The notes beneath the pieces are model-generated. The model had not been told where the DNA came from and made no database searches. It saw only the letters and a list, made by a program, of their open reading frames with translations. From NCBI GenBank assembly GCA_029706075.1, contig JAINUG010000138.1:620001-684000 (forward strand): a stretch of DNA of 64,000 nucleotides, in the 5' to 3' direction. A program made the position numbers and the translations under genes. How positions within the stretch are numbered: the stretch's first letter is position 1; every line of letters begins with the position of its first letter. This stretch comes from Aldrovandia affinis (taxonomy: Eukaryota > Chordata > Actinopteri > Notacanthiformes > Halosauridae). Positions 10,790 through 22,630 of this stretch are shown in pieces.

Positions 10790-12245
10790 AATTGAGCTAA
10801 TTTAGTTGTTAGCTAAGTCAAATAGAATAACTTTGACATTGGTAGAAGACTAGCTAGTTCATGATGTGTCATGATGTAGCTAACTTGCTATCTGCTAGAG
10901 CAGGGGTGTCAAACTCATTCCATCGTGGGCCGAGTGTATGCAAGTTTTTGTTGCAACCAGTGCACTACACCAGGTGATTTCACTAATTAGCTTCCTTCTT
11001 CAACCAAGGAGGGGAACTAATTGAAATCACCTGGTGCTGTGCACTGGTTGCAACAAAAACCTGCACACACTCGGCCCACGGTGGAATAAGTTTGACACCC
11101 CTGTGCTAGAGCCTAGAGCAAGAGATAGGAAGCCAACGGTAGGCTACTTTAGCTTCCATGCTCCTTCACATGAGGTCAGTTTGTCGATAGGTAGCTAACC
11201 AATGTTAACATTACTTTGTTCACTTAATTTCATAATTAATTCAGTTACCTAACTAGTGCAAAACTAGCTAGCCAGCAATGCTAGCAATGAAGTTAATCAT
11301 AGCTAAAGCATACATAACTGTTGCTAGCCATGTTACTGTGAGATGGATGAAAAATAAGCTAGGAAGTTTGATACTAGCTAGAGTTGCAGGTGTATGAGAT
11401 TTCTCATCAGTTGTTTCGGTTCAAAATCCATCATCTTGATGCAAAGTCAATTCTCATGAAACCTGTCTCGTTTTGGTGCTGCCCGTGTAAACATGTCAAG
11501 GTGTGTCAATGCAGTCAAAAGCTATTTGGTTAGCATTAGCGATCTTGCCCTTTGCCCAGTCCCACTTTCCGTCATAAAATGGAAATATAATTTCCATTTA
11601 AAATACTGAAAATACCAAATGATTAAAGTTTCAACATTAGCTAGCGAATTTAGCTATCAGCGAAAATGAAACAGAAATTGAGCAAGTTTATCGAGATTTG
11701 CGTGTGCAGGTGTTGAACAATATGCTTTTCCACTATTAATATGGGCATTGCAAACAGTGCTTCAGGGGTCAAAGCACACCAACTTGCTATTTATTTATTG
11801 TATTGTTGCTTCTATATTACAGTTAAGGAACATGGACTGTGTATATTGTCATGCTCCTGTTCTGCTAAGGACATATTATTAATAACCAAAACTTTCGGAG
11901 AAATCTCACACCTGTAACTAGCTAGTTATCAAGCTTCCTAGCCTATTTTTCATTAATCTCACAGTAACATGGCTAGCTACTGTTTGCTATATGTATTATA
12001 TACTATAACATTAGCTATGATTGCTGTGTTGCTTGCATTAGCTAGTTGGTTAGCTAGCATTACACTAGCTAAATTAGCTGAATAGCGTAATGTTAACATC
12101 ATTAACTATCTATCAACCTGATGTGAAGGAGGATGAAAGTTCAAGTAGCCTACTGATAGCTTCTGATTTCTCGGTCTCGGTTCATGCACAGATAGCGAGT
12201 TGGTTGACTTATAGCATCTAACTAAATTAGCTAAATTTTTGTTAC
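10790..12245. mobile_element. Long-armed foldback element
   Basis: The left part (about 10797-11412) and right part (about 11893-12236) are degenerate reverse complements. Both arms carry, in matching order, GCTAATTTAG, a TGCTATCTG block, GGTAGGCTAC, CTCCTTCACAT, GTTAACATTA, CATGTTACTGTGAGAT, ATGAAAAATA and a GTGAGATTTCTC-like block. The middle, about 480 bp, is non-coding. The left arm is interrupted by a MITE (10901-11103). There are many TAGCTAGC motifs. Outer limits are approximate and the superfamily is unknown. Confidence 0.65.
10901..11103. mobile_element. hAT-type palindromic MITE
   Basis: This 203-bp palindromic element runs from CAGGGGTGTCAAACTCATTC to AAGTTTGACACCCCTG. It is flanked by a perfect 8-bp duplication TGCTAGAG at 10893-10900 and 11104-11111, diagnostic of hAT insertion. 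There is no coding capacity. It sits inside the left arm of the larger foldback element, so it is younger than that element. Confidence 0.92.
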
Positions 12246-14364
12246 CTTGAAATACTGATATCCCTTTTTTTTGAGAGGAATCCTTTGAAACTATATTTTA
12301 TCTTCAGGTACTGCAGACAGCAGTGAGACATTGTGATCATTAGGTGGCTCTCTAGCTTGATGACTCAAATGTCAGATGTCTCTCCACAACACAAGTGCAA
12401 AAAAGCTGATTGCTGATTGAACACTGCTTACAGTACAAGTTTTGTTTTCAATCCAATATGGCCGCCAGTGAGAATAAGGTACATTTCTAAGCCACACTGC
12501 TTGTTTCCACTCTGATGCTCTCCCCAGCGATCTTGCTTATATTGTACCAGAGGCAATATCTGCTGGATTGCTGCCTCGCTCTGCACAGAAAGCTCTCGAT
12601 CTCCTTTGCTTTCACATGGATTCAGGGTATTCCTGTGCACTTTCTCACCATCACTATCATGTCTGTAGTGCTTCTCAGACCTCAGACACCAGAGCTTCTA
12701 ATTTGTGAGTGAATAATGCATGCCACCCACCGACTTGCGTTGGCTGCAAGAGAGAAACAAGAAGGTCACCTTTTATGGTCACTGGTTTTGCTCATTTTCC
12801 TTTCTTCGTATTTCTGACTCATAGGTTTTTCTGAACTGTAATTTACTGCCGCTGACTCCAGCGGGAAAGCGACATGGCTAGATTTCACAATCAATCAAAG
12901 GTGTGTCACAGGTTATCAAGCTTATTTATAACTGGAAAAAGTTTTTGATTAAATATTTGAATCAAATATTTTAAGATACTATTTTTGAGATGTGGAAAGA
13001 ATATCTAGTAGAGATAAGATTTTGGATTGACCCCATGAATTGCTACATGCATTTGCTTAGAAGCTTAGTCTTATATGTTTAACCATACTTAATACATACT
13101 ATACATACAGTATACTGTACGTGCAGAAACAAACCAAGGTAGGAGCCTTGCTCAATAGTATAAATAAAATGTTCAAATGAGGTCTGAGAGCTTAGATTCA
13201 ATCCATTTCTACACCATCCTGCCACTGAGGTCAAAAATGATCAAGCAACACAACATGACAAACAGGAGAGGCCTTACAGATACAGTGACCTCCACAACCA
13301 TGGGAGGCCCCTGCCACAGATGTCCTGACAGTCATCTGAATACAAATATTTTTAATCACAAAATCACTAAGGCCTTAAACTTTCTTATGCTCTTATGGTG
13401 TACACAACAATGGTTTCGATTTTTGTGCAGCTAATTTTGCCCAAAAATATGAAAGTCTTAGTCATTAATTACCAAGCGCTACCATTTCTACAGTGTGTGT
13501 GAACATTGTGGAACAATAACTTCTCTTCCATTTTGAGGTTACTTGAGGAAAACACACTGTCCATATTGATACAGACATACAGGGATAATGTGGAGAGTGT
13601 GTGAACAGGAAGACTTCACTCTCTGGTTTTCACAAGTGTGGAACATCACGCTTCAAGACTATTTAGGACAGATATGGTCAACAGAGGGGAGAAGCCTCTC
13701 TCCAGGTCTTTCCACCACTCTCAGACAATTTTCATTTTTTTTTTTTTTGTTTGTCAGCTGCATCTCTTTAAATGGTTTCATCATGGATAACAAACAGGAT
13801 TCTATTGATTGCATGTGGTTTGAAGCTCATTATTTTCACATAACAGGAATATATAATGGCTTATTTTTCTTTTTGAGAGAGAAAGACATGTTTGCATCTT
13901 CTCATGGTTTATTGTAAGAGTAGTACTGAAGATACTAAAATCACTGAAAAACATTGAAAAGTAGACACATATCCTCTGATGACTCAACATATCAATAGCA
14001 ATAATTACAGTCCCGACAGCTGAAACTCAATAACATGAATCAGAGGCCTCTTCCCGGACTTGTATTAGAACAAGTCTTCCATGTCATTAATGACTGGAGA
14101 GAAAACATGTTTACCGCAGTGACAAAGTTTAAAAATGAAATAAAATGGCTTGCTTGTTTTGTGTGATAATTCTACTCTGTTAGATCAAGATTCTGTTACA
14201 GCCCTTGTATCCACTAGTAGGATCTCAAACCTATATCTGGTCTCCAAACAAAACTCGGATGACCACAATCTCAGATATAAAAAGTAACTGTCACCATTTC
14301 CATGTTTAGTGATTTTTGCTGGAGTGTATTCCCTATTCCCCTGACCTCAGTACTCTAAATGGAT

Positions 14365-14412
14365 TTACGGTAAGATACACCTTGGATAAAAGCATCTGCT
14401 TAGCAAATAAAC
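14365..14412 (+). repeat. L2/V-SINE tail fragment
   Basis: ACCTTGGATAAAAGCATCTG is a diverged copy of the shared L2-type tail. Nothing recognisable precedes it. Confidence 0.5.
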
Positions 14413-14881
14413 AGTGTAAGATGATGTGAATTGAGGGTCTGATTGAAATAGTAAATTTTGTGGGGAACAGCCAGCTGCTTGCTCTTAGTTTTATGAGTAG
14501 TTGTGTTATAAAACACCTCTGTGAACCAAGGCAAAGTTCAGGTTTATATGTCACACATCAATATATGAAGAAGTTACTCTCCTTTGTTTTCTGAAGCTGT
14601 AGTTTACATATTTTTTTTCCTGGGCTGAAATATTAATCTACTAGACATGCACATGTCAGGCAACAAGAGTACTCCATTCAATTGTCTTTTACTGTTTTCA
14701 CATTCAGACATACAGTACTAATAAAGTTATAGTCACAAACAATTAACTTAATTGTGTATATCTATGCCAATTAGAATTAGATTTATTGCCAATTTAGATA
14801 CATGGATTGGTGGCAAGACAACTACTACAACCCACAATGCACATTATATTGTGTGTTCTCTGATGTCATTTTATGTCAGCA

Positions 14882-14906
14882 TGTGTGTGTGTGTGTGTGT
14901 GTGTGT
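14882..14906. repeat. (TG)n microsatellite
   Basis: A short dinucleotide array within fgf2 intron 1. Confidence 0.9.
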
Positions 14907-15938
14907 ATGGTGACAGATACAACATGCAGACCAAAATTAGAAATTAATTTGGAAATTTGGAATTCACCTAACTGAAGGAGTTTTCACATGAAACTGTAAA
15001 CATTTTAATCATTCACCCACAAATAATCAAATTCCAAATACCTTAGGAAATACAAGACTATTACTTTGGATGCATTACCTATTTGCAGATCAAATATAAA
15101 TGCTATATTTGCGTTCACATTTCACATTCACAAATAAGTTACCTGAATTAGATGAAACCAGTATGTGATGCTTTCTTGACCAAATAACATGTGAGAATGA
15201 TAAAAGATAGGCAATGTTAATTTGCCTTCCCGTATATTGTAATTATATATTATCCATTTTCAGCATTGTTCCATATATGATTTACATAGCCGTGGTTACA
15301 CAGCAGTCGCTCATTGTTTTCATGTTGAAATAAAAAATAGCTGTTTATATAACTCCTATAAAGTACCAGATGATCTGCTAAGATCAGAGCATTTTTAAAC
15401 ATCTGTTAAACAGCACATTTGCATAGTGCTTTGCAAAGTCTTTCATTATACAAAGTGAATTCCAGTAACACAGCACACACTGTGTTTCGTATATGTGAAA
15501 AACGCAGACACTTTCATACAAAGTTAAATAAGGATTATAATGCTATGGGCCAATATTATCACCACTTGGCCTAATATCTGACAATTTATAAAGGTAAAAC
15601 AGAAGACACTCTCTGCATTTGATGCCAAACATCACCAGAACACATGCAGCAGAAAATTATGACATACTATCACATTGTGACGCAAGCGGCGCAGCTGTCC
15701 TACTTAATGGATTGCTGTGTCACTGAAGGCAGTTCACATTCACACCTATTTTATTAGTGCTGGGGAATGTTCTTCACAGAGCCATGTGTGAACGTTACAG
15801 GTGGGTATTAAAACTGAGGCCAGCAATCTATGTTTTGCCTCTGACTTAATAGCCCTGCTTCATCCACATGTATAAAGGAGCTTTGTTTCTCTCTCTCTTA
15901 CTCTCCCTCTCTCTGGAACGACGTATGGAAGCACTTAC

Positions 15939-16116
15939 TGTGTGGATCATTCTTCTCCCGGACCCCATCCACCCGCCCATCCAAGTTTATCCTTAGGAAA
16001 TATCCTCCGTTTTTGCAGTACAGCCTCTTCAGCTCCTTGAAGGTACCGGGAAGGAACGACCCGCTTCCTCCATCTTCAGGTGCGGGAGGAAGAGTGGTGA
16101 TCCCACCAGCGGCCAT
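15939..16116 (-). CDS. fgf2: fgf2 exon 1 (AUG-initiated start)
   Basis: The ATG at 16116-16114 opens MAAGGITTLP, then PEDGGSGSF, KRLYCKNGGYFLRI and DGRVDGVREKNDPH, closely matching human FGF2 residues 1-59. The exon ends in phase 1 (CAC A|GTAAGT), as in human. This start gives the 18-kDa-type cytosolic and secreted form, with no signal peptide; FGF2 leaves cells by an unconventional route. Cys34 is conserved. Exons 1 to 3 join to a 155-residue protein with no break. The 5' frame stays open past this ATG, as described next. Confidence 0.97.
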
Positions 16117-16347
16117 GTCGGCCGACCCTGTGGGCTTCCCCCTCCCAACCTGTCCCGTGGCAGGGGCCCCCCACACCCCCGAGCGCCGAGGCCCACTCCT
16201 CCTGTCCAGCCTGCCGCTGGCGTTGCCCAGGTTCACGCTCTTCCCCCTGCTTTCAGTTGAACACTCTTGGAAGATGGTAGGGTCGCAAAAATGCCTGTGG
16301 GAGCTTGGCAGAGGAGTTGGATCCGGCCCCTCTGCAGCTGCTCTCTC
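16117..16347 (-). other. fgf2: Candidate non-AUG N-terminal extension of FGF2
   Basis: Upstream of the ATG the same frame stays open for 77 codons, to a TGA at 16350-16348. The part nearest the ATG is Gly/Arg-rich (SGRLDRRSGPRRSG, then GQVGRGKPTG). There is no in-frame ATG. Two CTG codons, at 16230-16228 and 16209-16207, have A at -3 and G at +4. A GTG lies at 16236-16234. Mammalian FGF2 makes nuclear high-molecular-weight isoforms from upstream CUG codons with GR-rich extensions. The two CTGs would give about 193 and 186 residues. Use of these codons is inferred. Confidence 0.55.
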
Positions 16348-16559
16348 TCAGAAGTGCAAGAGCTGGGCTTTCATATCCGCTCTGTCAGGGAATACCCTGT
16401 TTTCTTCTGCACCAGTGCGCTGAAGTGCGTACAGAGGGGCGGCTGCCGATCAGGGGACTGTGTAACGTTACCCAGCAGGCCTCTGTGTGCTTATAATCAA
16501 CATGCTCTCTCTCCCTCTCTCTTTTCCTCTCTTTCACTCTCAGCCGGCCTACCTACCCT

Positions 16560-16660
16560 TGCTTCAGATTGGGCCAGTAGCGGAGGGGGCAGGATTATAA
16601 ACAAGGCTGGGTCACGTGACCCTGGAGGCAGCCCTTCTCCTTAAAAAACAGCAAGAGTGA
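16560..16660 (-). promoter_or_regulatory. fgf2: Candidate fgf2 core promoter
   Basis: On the minus strand a TATA-like GTTTATAATCC lies near 16604-16594, followed by a C-rich GC-box-like CTGCCCCCTCCGC. Just upstream, at 16611-16620, is the palindrome GTCACGTGAC, a perfect extended E-box of the USF/TFE type. The area is the most GC-rich near fgf2. Mammalian FGF2 promoters are usually TATA-less, so the TATA-like site may be chance. The start site is not established. Confidence 0.35.
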
Positions 16661-16700
16661 CTGCACAGGGAGCTCTGTAACTCAAGGCTGGACAGACTGG

Positions 16701-17570
16701 AAGCAGAACAATCATATCTCAGAGGTCGGTTCCAGTACAGGGAGCAAGTCTGTTATCCTCCAAGTTGGGTGAAGTTTCATAAAGGTGGGATGTAATTTGT
16801 ACTCATTGAGCCACACCGAGCATTTGCTTTGCCTGTGGTGTTTTAAGTAAGACCTGATAATAATGTGTGGCTTGGCTGTTGGAAGTTGAAGCAGTTGACT
16901 CACTATACAATCAGCCCTTGAAATATTACACCAAGGGTTGACATTGCATGTCTCTGTGTAATTTATGACTTTCTAAAGGATACATTGAGGAGGGCCAAAC
17001 ATTTACACATTCATGATTATGTATCACCTACTTTTCTATACATGCTGTTTCAAAAACCCCCACAATTATCTGATGGAATAAACAAGCTTAATTGTCCCAT
17101 ACTGACAAATATATAAAACAGGAATGAGATGTTTCATTATCCAGAAATCATAGTTTGATATGCATTAACAAAAATGTTTTGAAAAGAATCAGGTAGGGTC
17201 ATGTTTCTGTAAAAAAAACATGACCCTATTGACTGTATCATACCATCTGGAATAAGTATGAACTGCCAGATTGATTTAGAAAGGTCTCTTGAGCACTTGT
17301 GGGTCATCCACAGCTGCGTCCCTGAAAAGGCCTCCCGGCACACCACTTCCTAGGCGGATCCCTCACCCACTCTGCCAGGAGCAGCCTGCAGTCCTGTTGT
17401 CCAGAGAACCAAAGGGTTAGCCTGCTCCAGGGGCTGGAGGCCTACATCACATGCACAACCAGGCTTCCAGCAGCCCTGCATTTTCCATCTTCAACATGCC
17501 TCCCTGAATATTATTATTATGAATACAAGCACCAACGGTGAATAGGCACCCTATTTTCATTGTACAATTT
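16701..17570. other. No recognised gene; small hairpin
   Basis: I see no coding signal. At 17194-17206 and 17216-17228 the 13-base arms TAGGGTCATGTTT and AAACATGACCCTA pair around a 9-nt loop. Confidence 0.5.
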
Positions 17571-18070
17571 TTTATTTAGGGGGCTGAACACCGCAGGTGC
17601 TGGACCCCTATTGTTTTTGTTCTGGTATTTATTATTAGGGGGCCAACTGTGGGTAATAGGTTGTAAAACAGACCATACAACAAAAACTTGTCATGTTCGT
17701 AGAGGGTGACGTAGAGGGTGTTCGCAGACGTCCATGCACTAAAAATGGCATTGATATTGTAAACATGGCCTCGCTAAAAATGGTATTGAGGTGTGTCCAT
17801 TCGAATGACTATAATTAACTCTGCCCTTGGCCAACTGAAACCAATTGATTTTCTGAATAGTAGGGCCCATTTTTACAAACAAGACATTCTGGACTTGAAT
17901 GGTGTTGATATCGTAAAAAATTTAGAAACTAGATATTATTGAACTTCTAACCTATGAGCAAAGAATGCGTAATCTTTAAAAATCTTCTTGTCATGGGCCG
18001 TAGGTCCAATTGAAACACATTTTTTTTCCTCATACACTTCAGAACAGTCGATAACTAAACTGTGAAGGAA
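17571..18070. repeat. Unclassified interspersed repeat
   Basis: The block opens with a hairpin-forming segment, AGGGGGCTGAACACC then GGTGCTGGACCCCT, then TTGTTTTTGTTCTG and TTATTATTAGGGGGCC. It resembles an abundant fish repeat I cannot name. There is no coding frame. Limits are approximate. From 18071 to 18565 I see nothing more. Confidence 0.35.
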
Positions 18071-18565
18071 AAGCTGCTGCTTAAAAAAAGAATAGCTGCT
18101 AGGAACCATTCAGCTCAGGGTAATGAATTCCTTATTTTGGCAGAATTTTTACTGCAGATAAGTTGATGATAGCCTTCTTCAGCAGCAGAGAAATTAAGTA
18201 TAGTGATCATTAAATGTTCGATTTGTATTGTTTAGCCAATGCTACAAATGTTCTGTAATATATATAGAAATATGTATGGAAATACAGGGTTATTGTTGTT
18301 GCATAGGAGTTAGAGAAATCAACTCTGGATCAGATATGCATTAGATTGGAATCTTTGACATTGAGCAAGGTACCATACCTCACTTGAATTCCTTGTAAAA
18401 AAGAATACTCCAAACTAACATTAGTAAAACATTAAAGGGGTACACTATATACAGAACAGAGTACAGTCTGCCAGCATAGCAAGTAAAAATACATAAATGT
18501 AAGTCCTACCAAATCAGAAGACTTTTCTTTTCTTTTTTCGGGCTGAGAAGTCTGCTGTTATGTAT

Positions 18566-18967
18566 TGTGGTGTCCCTTGGGGTGGGGTGACACTCACGGA
18601 CCTTTGCTGAGGGCGTAGGCAGTTAAATAACCCAGAGGAGGCAGTAATACAAACAAAATGATAATTTATTAAACTAATTTAATAAATAATTTAATAAATT
18701 TAATAAACAAACACAAAAAGGGTGGAGTCCACAATCCTTACTTGTCGATGTCCGTAATTCAGTTCCTCAAACAGTCCAAAAGTTGGTACACAAAGCAGGG
18801 TCCTCAAACAATCTAATTCAATCACAAACAGTAATCCAAAAACACTTTTCTTCTCACACTCTCCAACACACTCTCCACAATCACCAACCTACTCCCTCTC
18901 CAGTAGCTCCCAAGAATTAGGCCGTGTCAGGCCGCCATTTCCTCGTCCTGCCCCTTGGGATGCCATA
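18566..18967 (-). mobile_element. Solo LTR, family 1
   Basis: This is an inverted and shorter copy of the family 1 LTR, flanked by GTAT on both sides (18562-18565 and 18968-18971). It is a fossil. It sits beside the sequence encoding the end of the ZMYM1-like hAT transposase, so it inserted into that element and is younger. Confidence 0.85.
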
Positions 18968-18971
18968 GTAT

Positions 18972-21660
18972 GTAAAGTCCAAGGCTCTCACAATGTCATT
19001 TTCAAGGCTCATCCTAGTCAGATGATTGAGTCTCTCTTGGCGCATACTGGATCTCACTCTGCTTTTAATGTTTGGAGAATGACCATTCCCCAGATGCATT
19101 GGTCACAGGCAGAGTGAGATAAATGCATAATACAATGTTAACATTCGGAAATACATGTTGTAGATTTCTCCAGCAAGAATTCTCTAGCTGATTAAGGTTT
19201 TTCACTTATAACATATAACTGACTCAGTTCATCGGGAAAATCCTCTTGCAAGTCTGTTGCATATTGTTTTTAAAGTCTGGCAGCAGTGATGCACAACATG
19301 TGCGGAGAGGGAGTGAATGGCACATAAAAAGCTGAGGTAATAACTGATGTCATTATATGACTCGTATCTTTTATCAAGCTCCGCAACAAGTCGGTCGTTA
19401 ATAGTGATTAACACGTTCACTGCAAACACCTGTCTCCCTGACATTGTCAGTTGGCTGTCGGGTTCGGCAGACTCATCTGCATGTTTTCTGTGATGACGCT
19501 CTCTGTGTGTGGCAAATTCTGTACATTTGGGACACATTAGGTGACATGCACTTTGCCTCAGCCTCAAATCTGTCAAACTGTCCTTGTAGACTGCTGACAA
19601 AGTATCTCAAAGAAGCCACCAGCCTACAGCCAGCCAACAACAGTGGATAGGTCAAGTTTAACCTCCTGAAGCATAACACTGGTTTTGTTAAAGCGCTGCA
19701 GTTTCAATAACAGCACAGTAAGGAAATCTTCAGTTTGTCCATTTGCTTACACAGCGCTCCAGCCTCACTGCGCGTAGTAGCATTCTGATTTTCGACCTGC
19801 TTTATCGCATCAATTTAGATTTGGATATTTGCATAGTTAATACATAGTTAATATATTGTATATTTGCATAGTTAATACAAAATGCTTTAGTGGCTGATGC
19901 GTAGGCAGACTTAAGTGTCTCGATTGCTTACTTTCATTAGGCTCAAGCCCTTTTGTTACTACTTCTTGCCAACGCAATGTGGACCTTAAAGAAAATTAAA
20001 GAGTGACTGCACAAAAATAAAAACTTTATTGCTTTAAAGGCAACAATCAACTGAATTGACTCGGACTAAATTCAGTGTGTGAGCAGTGCAGGAAATCCCT
20101 TCTGCTATTGGATTTACCTCCCGGATATGGGACTGGACACTTTTATATGCCCCTGACATGTTGCTGGCATTGTCGTAACACTTTTAATACTGTCATTATG
20201 CCATTGAATGGTGACTCCCCAGTGTGACTATTGATGGGAAGAAACTCTGTATGATGAAACGCTCCTGTATGATGCCGCAGTGGACACATATCTCATTATA
20301 AAAGTCAGTTAGTCTATATGGGTAATATCTGGGGTTGAATCCACACTTATGTAGAAATATTTGGCCATTTTTATTTCATTAATTATCTCAGAGAGAACCT
20401 TCTCTCCCATCAGTTGTACAATGTCATTGCACACAGTTGTAGAGAGGTAAGATGGGTTTCCCCTTCCAGCATTTCCATAGTGATCTATATGATTACTCAA
20501 AAAGGGGTCGAATAAGCTGATCAGTTCAAGTAAGCCCAAATAGTTCCCATTATTGGGTAACCCAAATTAGTCATCTCCGCTCCTTAATGGTAGCCCACAT
20601 CCACACAAAAATTTCACGACAGCAACTAATCGTCTTAGTACGGCAGTCCAGTATTAGCATTCATTCTTGAATTGTTGTCTCAGCTCATGATCTATTTGGC
20701 CTTTTTCTTCCGTTCTCGTAATACATTTCAACATACAATTCCGATGGGACTCGCTGCCCTTGTGTTCAATGACACATTCTGTGACATGCTTCCAGTCATC
20801 ATATCGATAGGTTGAGAATGTTGTTTTCTCTGATGCCCCGAATACCTTACATACAAAATAAAACACAGATCCCTTGGAAGGGGAGTAAAGTAGCCAGTCC
20901 CAAGACACCGACTCCCCATTCGCAAGCTTGCCCGTGAAAATACTTTCGCAGAAACATCGTTTTTGGTGCTTGTACTGTCTCTCTGAATTTGAGAAGTCTG
21001 CATCATGATTTGACAGGGAATTGGACCCTTTTTTATCCAATACTCCCTGCAAACCTCATTGCATGTATCACCCCAGCAACCTGGGTCAGTGTTAGTGTAG
21101 GCTGGTAGTGGTGGAATATCAGGCGGGAATGGGGCGGAGGCTTCGCTCACATGCTTGGCACTGGGAACTGATAGCAATGTGCTTGACCCAGTAGGTATCA
21201 ACTCTTCTCGAATTGCAGTTGCACTGCCCACAGCCGGGATAGTCAGCTCAGCCTCTCTCATCTAGATGAACAAGACCCCCAACAATACAATGCCAGTCGG
21301 ACACAACACCACCACGCTTGCTAACAAAAATAGCCTCACCAAAATCTTAAATCAATTGTTAGCAATGATAGTAAGAAGCAAAAATCAAAACTATGCCATA
21401 GAGTATTAAACATTAAGCTACTTAGCTGGCTATAGCGAACAGTTAGCTAGCGAAAGTTACCAACCTAAAACTGATGACTCGACTACAGCAGCAGATGACG
21501 ATGGTACGATGACTGTTGACTGTCCTCCGATAGTGGATTTCTCCAAACCAAAATATCCTGTCAGTTTAGGCATCTTGCTAATAAGCTCCACTTGTCATCG
21601 TTCCCTTTATTTCAGATTTTTTTTGGCTTGGGCATCACTTTCATGTTTTTTTGTTGACAT
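18972..21660 (-). mobile_element. hAT transposon, ZMYM1-like transposase remnant
   Basis: Read leftward, an ATG at 21660 opens a first exon containing ELISKMPKLTGYFG. An acceptor TTCATCTAG near 21262 starts a second exon. A TTF-type zinc-finger segment follows (WLLYSPSKGSVFYFVCKVFG, DDWKHVTECVIEHKGSESH). Next comes a catalytic-domain segment (NPSYLSTTVCNDIVQLMGEK, AKYFYISVDSTPDITHID), then a late part at 19600-19229. The hAT dimerisation part (SSMRQERLNHLTRMSLENDI) ends against the LTR at 18967. Several frame changes and in-frame stops make it inactive. Terminal repeats were not identified. This family has also given rise to host ZMYM-like genes, but the damage here argues for a dead transposon. 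Confidence 0.8.
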
Positions 21661-22630
21661 TTTTTGCGTGTTGTTGAAAATTGTAGACGGTCGTTCGCTG
21701 TTGTAGTCATGGAGAATTAAAAAATCTACGTTTTTGATTGGCTCTTGCGCATGATATACCGTTATTCTTTTATTTTTTCAATCCCCAGTGCCCCAACATA
21801 CACCCCCTCCCCCCAGTGACACTCAAAGCAGCGCAACAAATAGATATAAAACTATAATATAAAAAACGTAAAAATTTGCTAAATTCATTAATTAATTTGT
21901 CCAGTCTCCTGGGGCCTTTGCAAGCTCCCATTAGCCTGTGCATTAATCCGGGTATGCCCGGGGCTAATCAGGAGATTTTAATATTCTCTTAGGCCATGTC
22001 CACACTAATGCAGATAAATTTGAAAACGTGTCTTTTTTTCTCCGTTTTGGCCTTTTGTCCACATTAAGGCCACGTTTTCATCACTGAAAATGAACCTTTT
22101 CGAAGACGCTCTCCCAAGTGCATAAATTTGAAAACGTGGGTCTTAAATTGTAGCATGGAAGACGGAGGTTTTCAAAAATGCTAACGCAGTACACATCGTA
22201 GCAGAACTTCAGAAGGGCAGGAAGCTTACACTCTGTCTATTTCCTACCTTGGACAACTACAATCACAGTAAATTTGAATGTGAAACGATAAGTTGAACAC
22301 TTTTTTTACAAAAAAAATGACAAGACAACAACATCTCTTTCTTATATTGTCATTTATTTAGATTAGATTTATAGTTATGTTACAGAGGTAGTGTTCTTTC
22401 TGTCATGTCCACAAATATAGAACGTTGGGAGAAAAAAAACACAAAACCTTCTAATATTCACTTTTTCAATATATTTTTCCTGGGACAATTTTTGTGCAAA
22501 CTGTTGTTTAACAAGAATAACATGTAGAATGTAGAATGAAACTGGTGAAATGTTAACATTTGTCATTATGTTGTAATGTATTTTCACTCAATGAATTTTC
22601 ACAAAAAGGTTTGTTCTAATTGTACTCATT
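21661..22630. other. Mostly unassigned, with DNA-transposon-like segment
   Basis: Around 21990-22190, GGCCATGTCCACACTAATGC and repeated (A)AAACGT motifs resemble the ends of a common fish DNA element rich in GTCCACA and AAAACG. No inverted end pair is clear. The remainder is AT-rich and unassigned. Confidence 0.3.

Larger units (their letters stand above)
9763..15938 (-). other. fgf2: fgf2 intron 1
   Basis: The intron runs from donor GTAAGTGC at 15938 to acceptor TCTTTCAG at 9763. It holds an (AAG)n run near 10020, an L2 3' end, a foldback element with a nested MITE, a tail fragment near 14370 and a TG array. From about 12250 to 14360 and from 14910 to 15938 I recognise nothing. Confidence 0.9.

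Noticed and set aside
16234-16236. GTG as the annotated start of fgf2
   Set aside because: The ATG at 16116 matches the conserved MAAG start. GTG initiation is unlikely, and the nearby CTG codons are better candidates for a long form.
16013-16423. Long plus-strand frames opposite fgf2 exon 1
   Set aside because: They are shadows of GC-rich fgf2 coding and leader sequence and have no independent motif.
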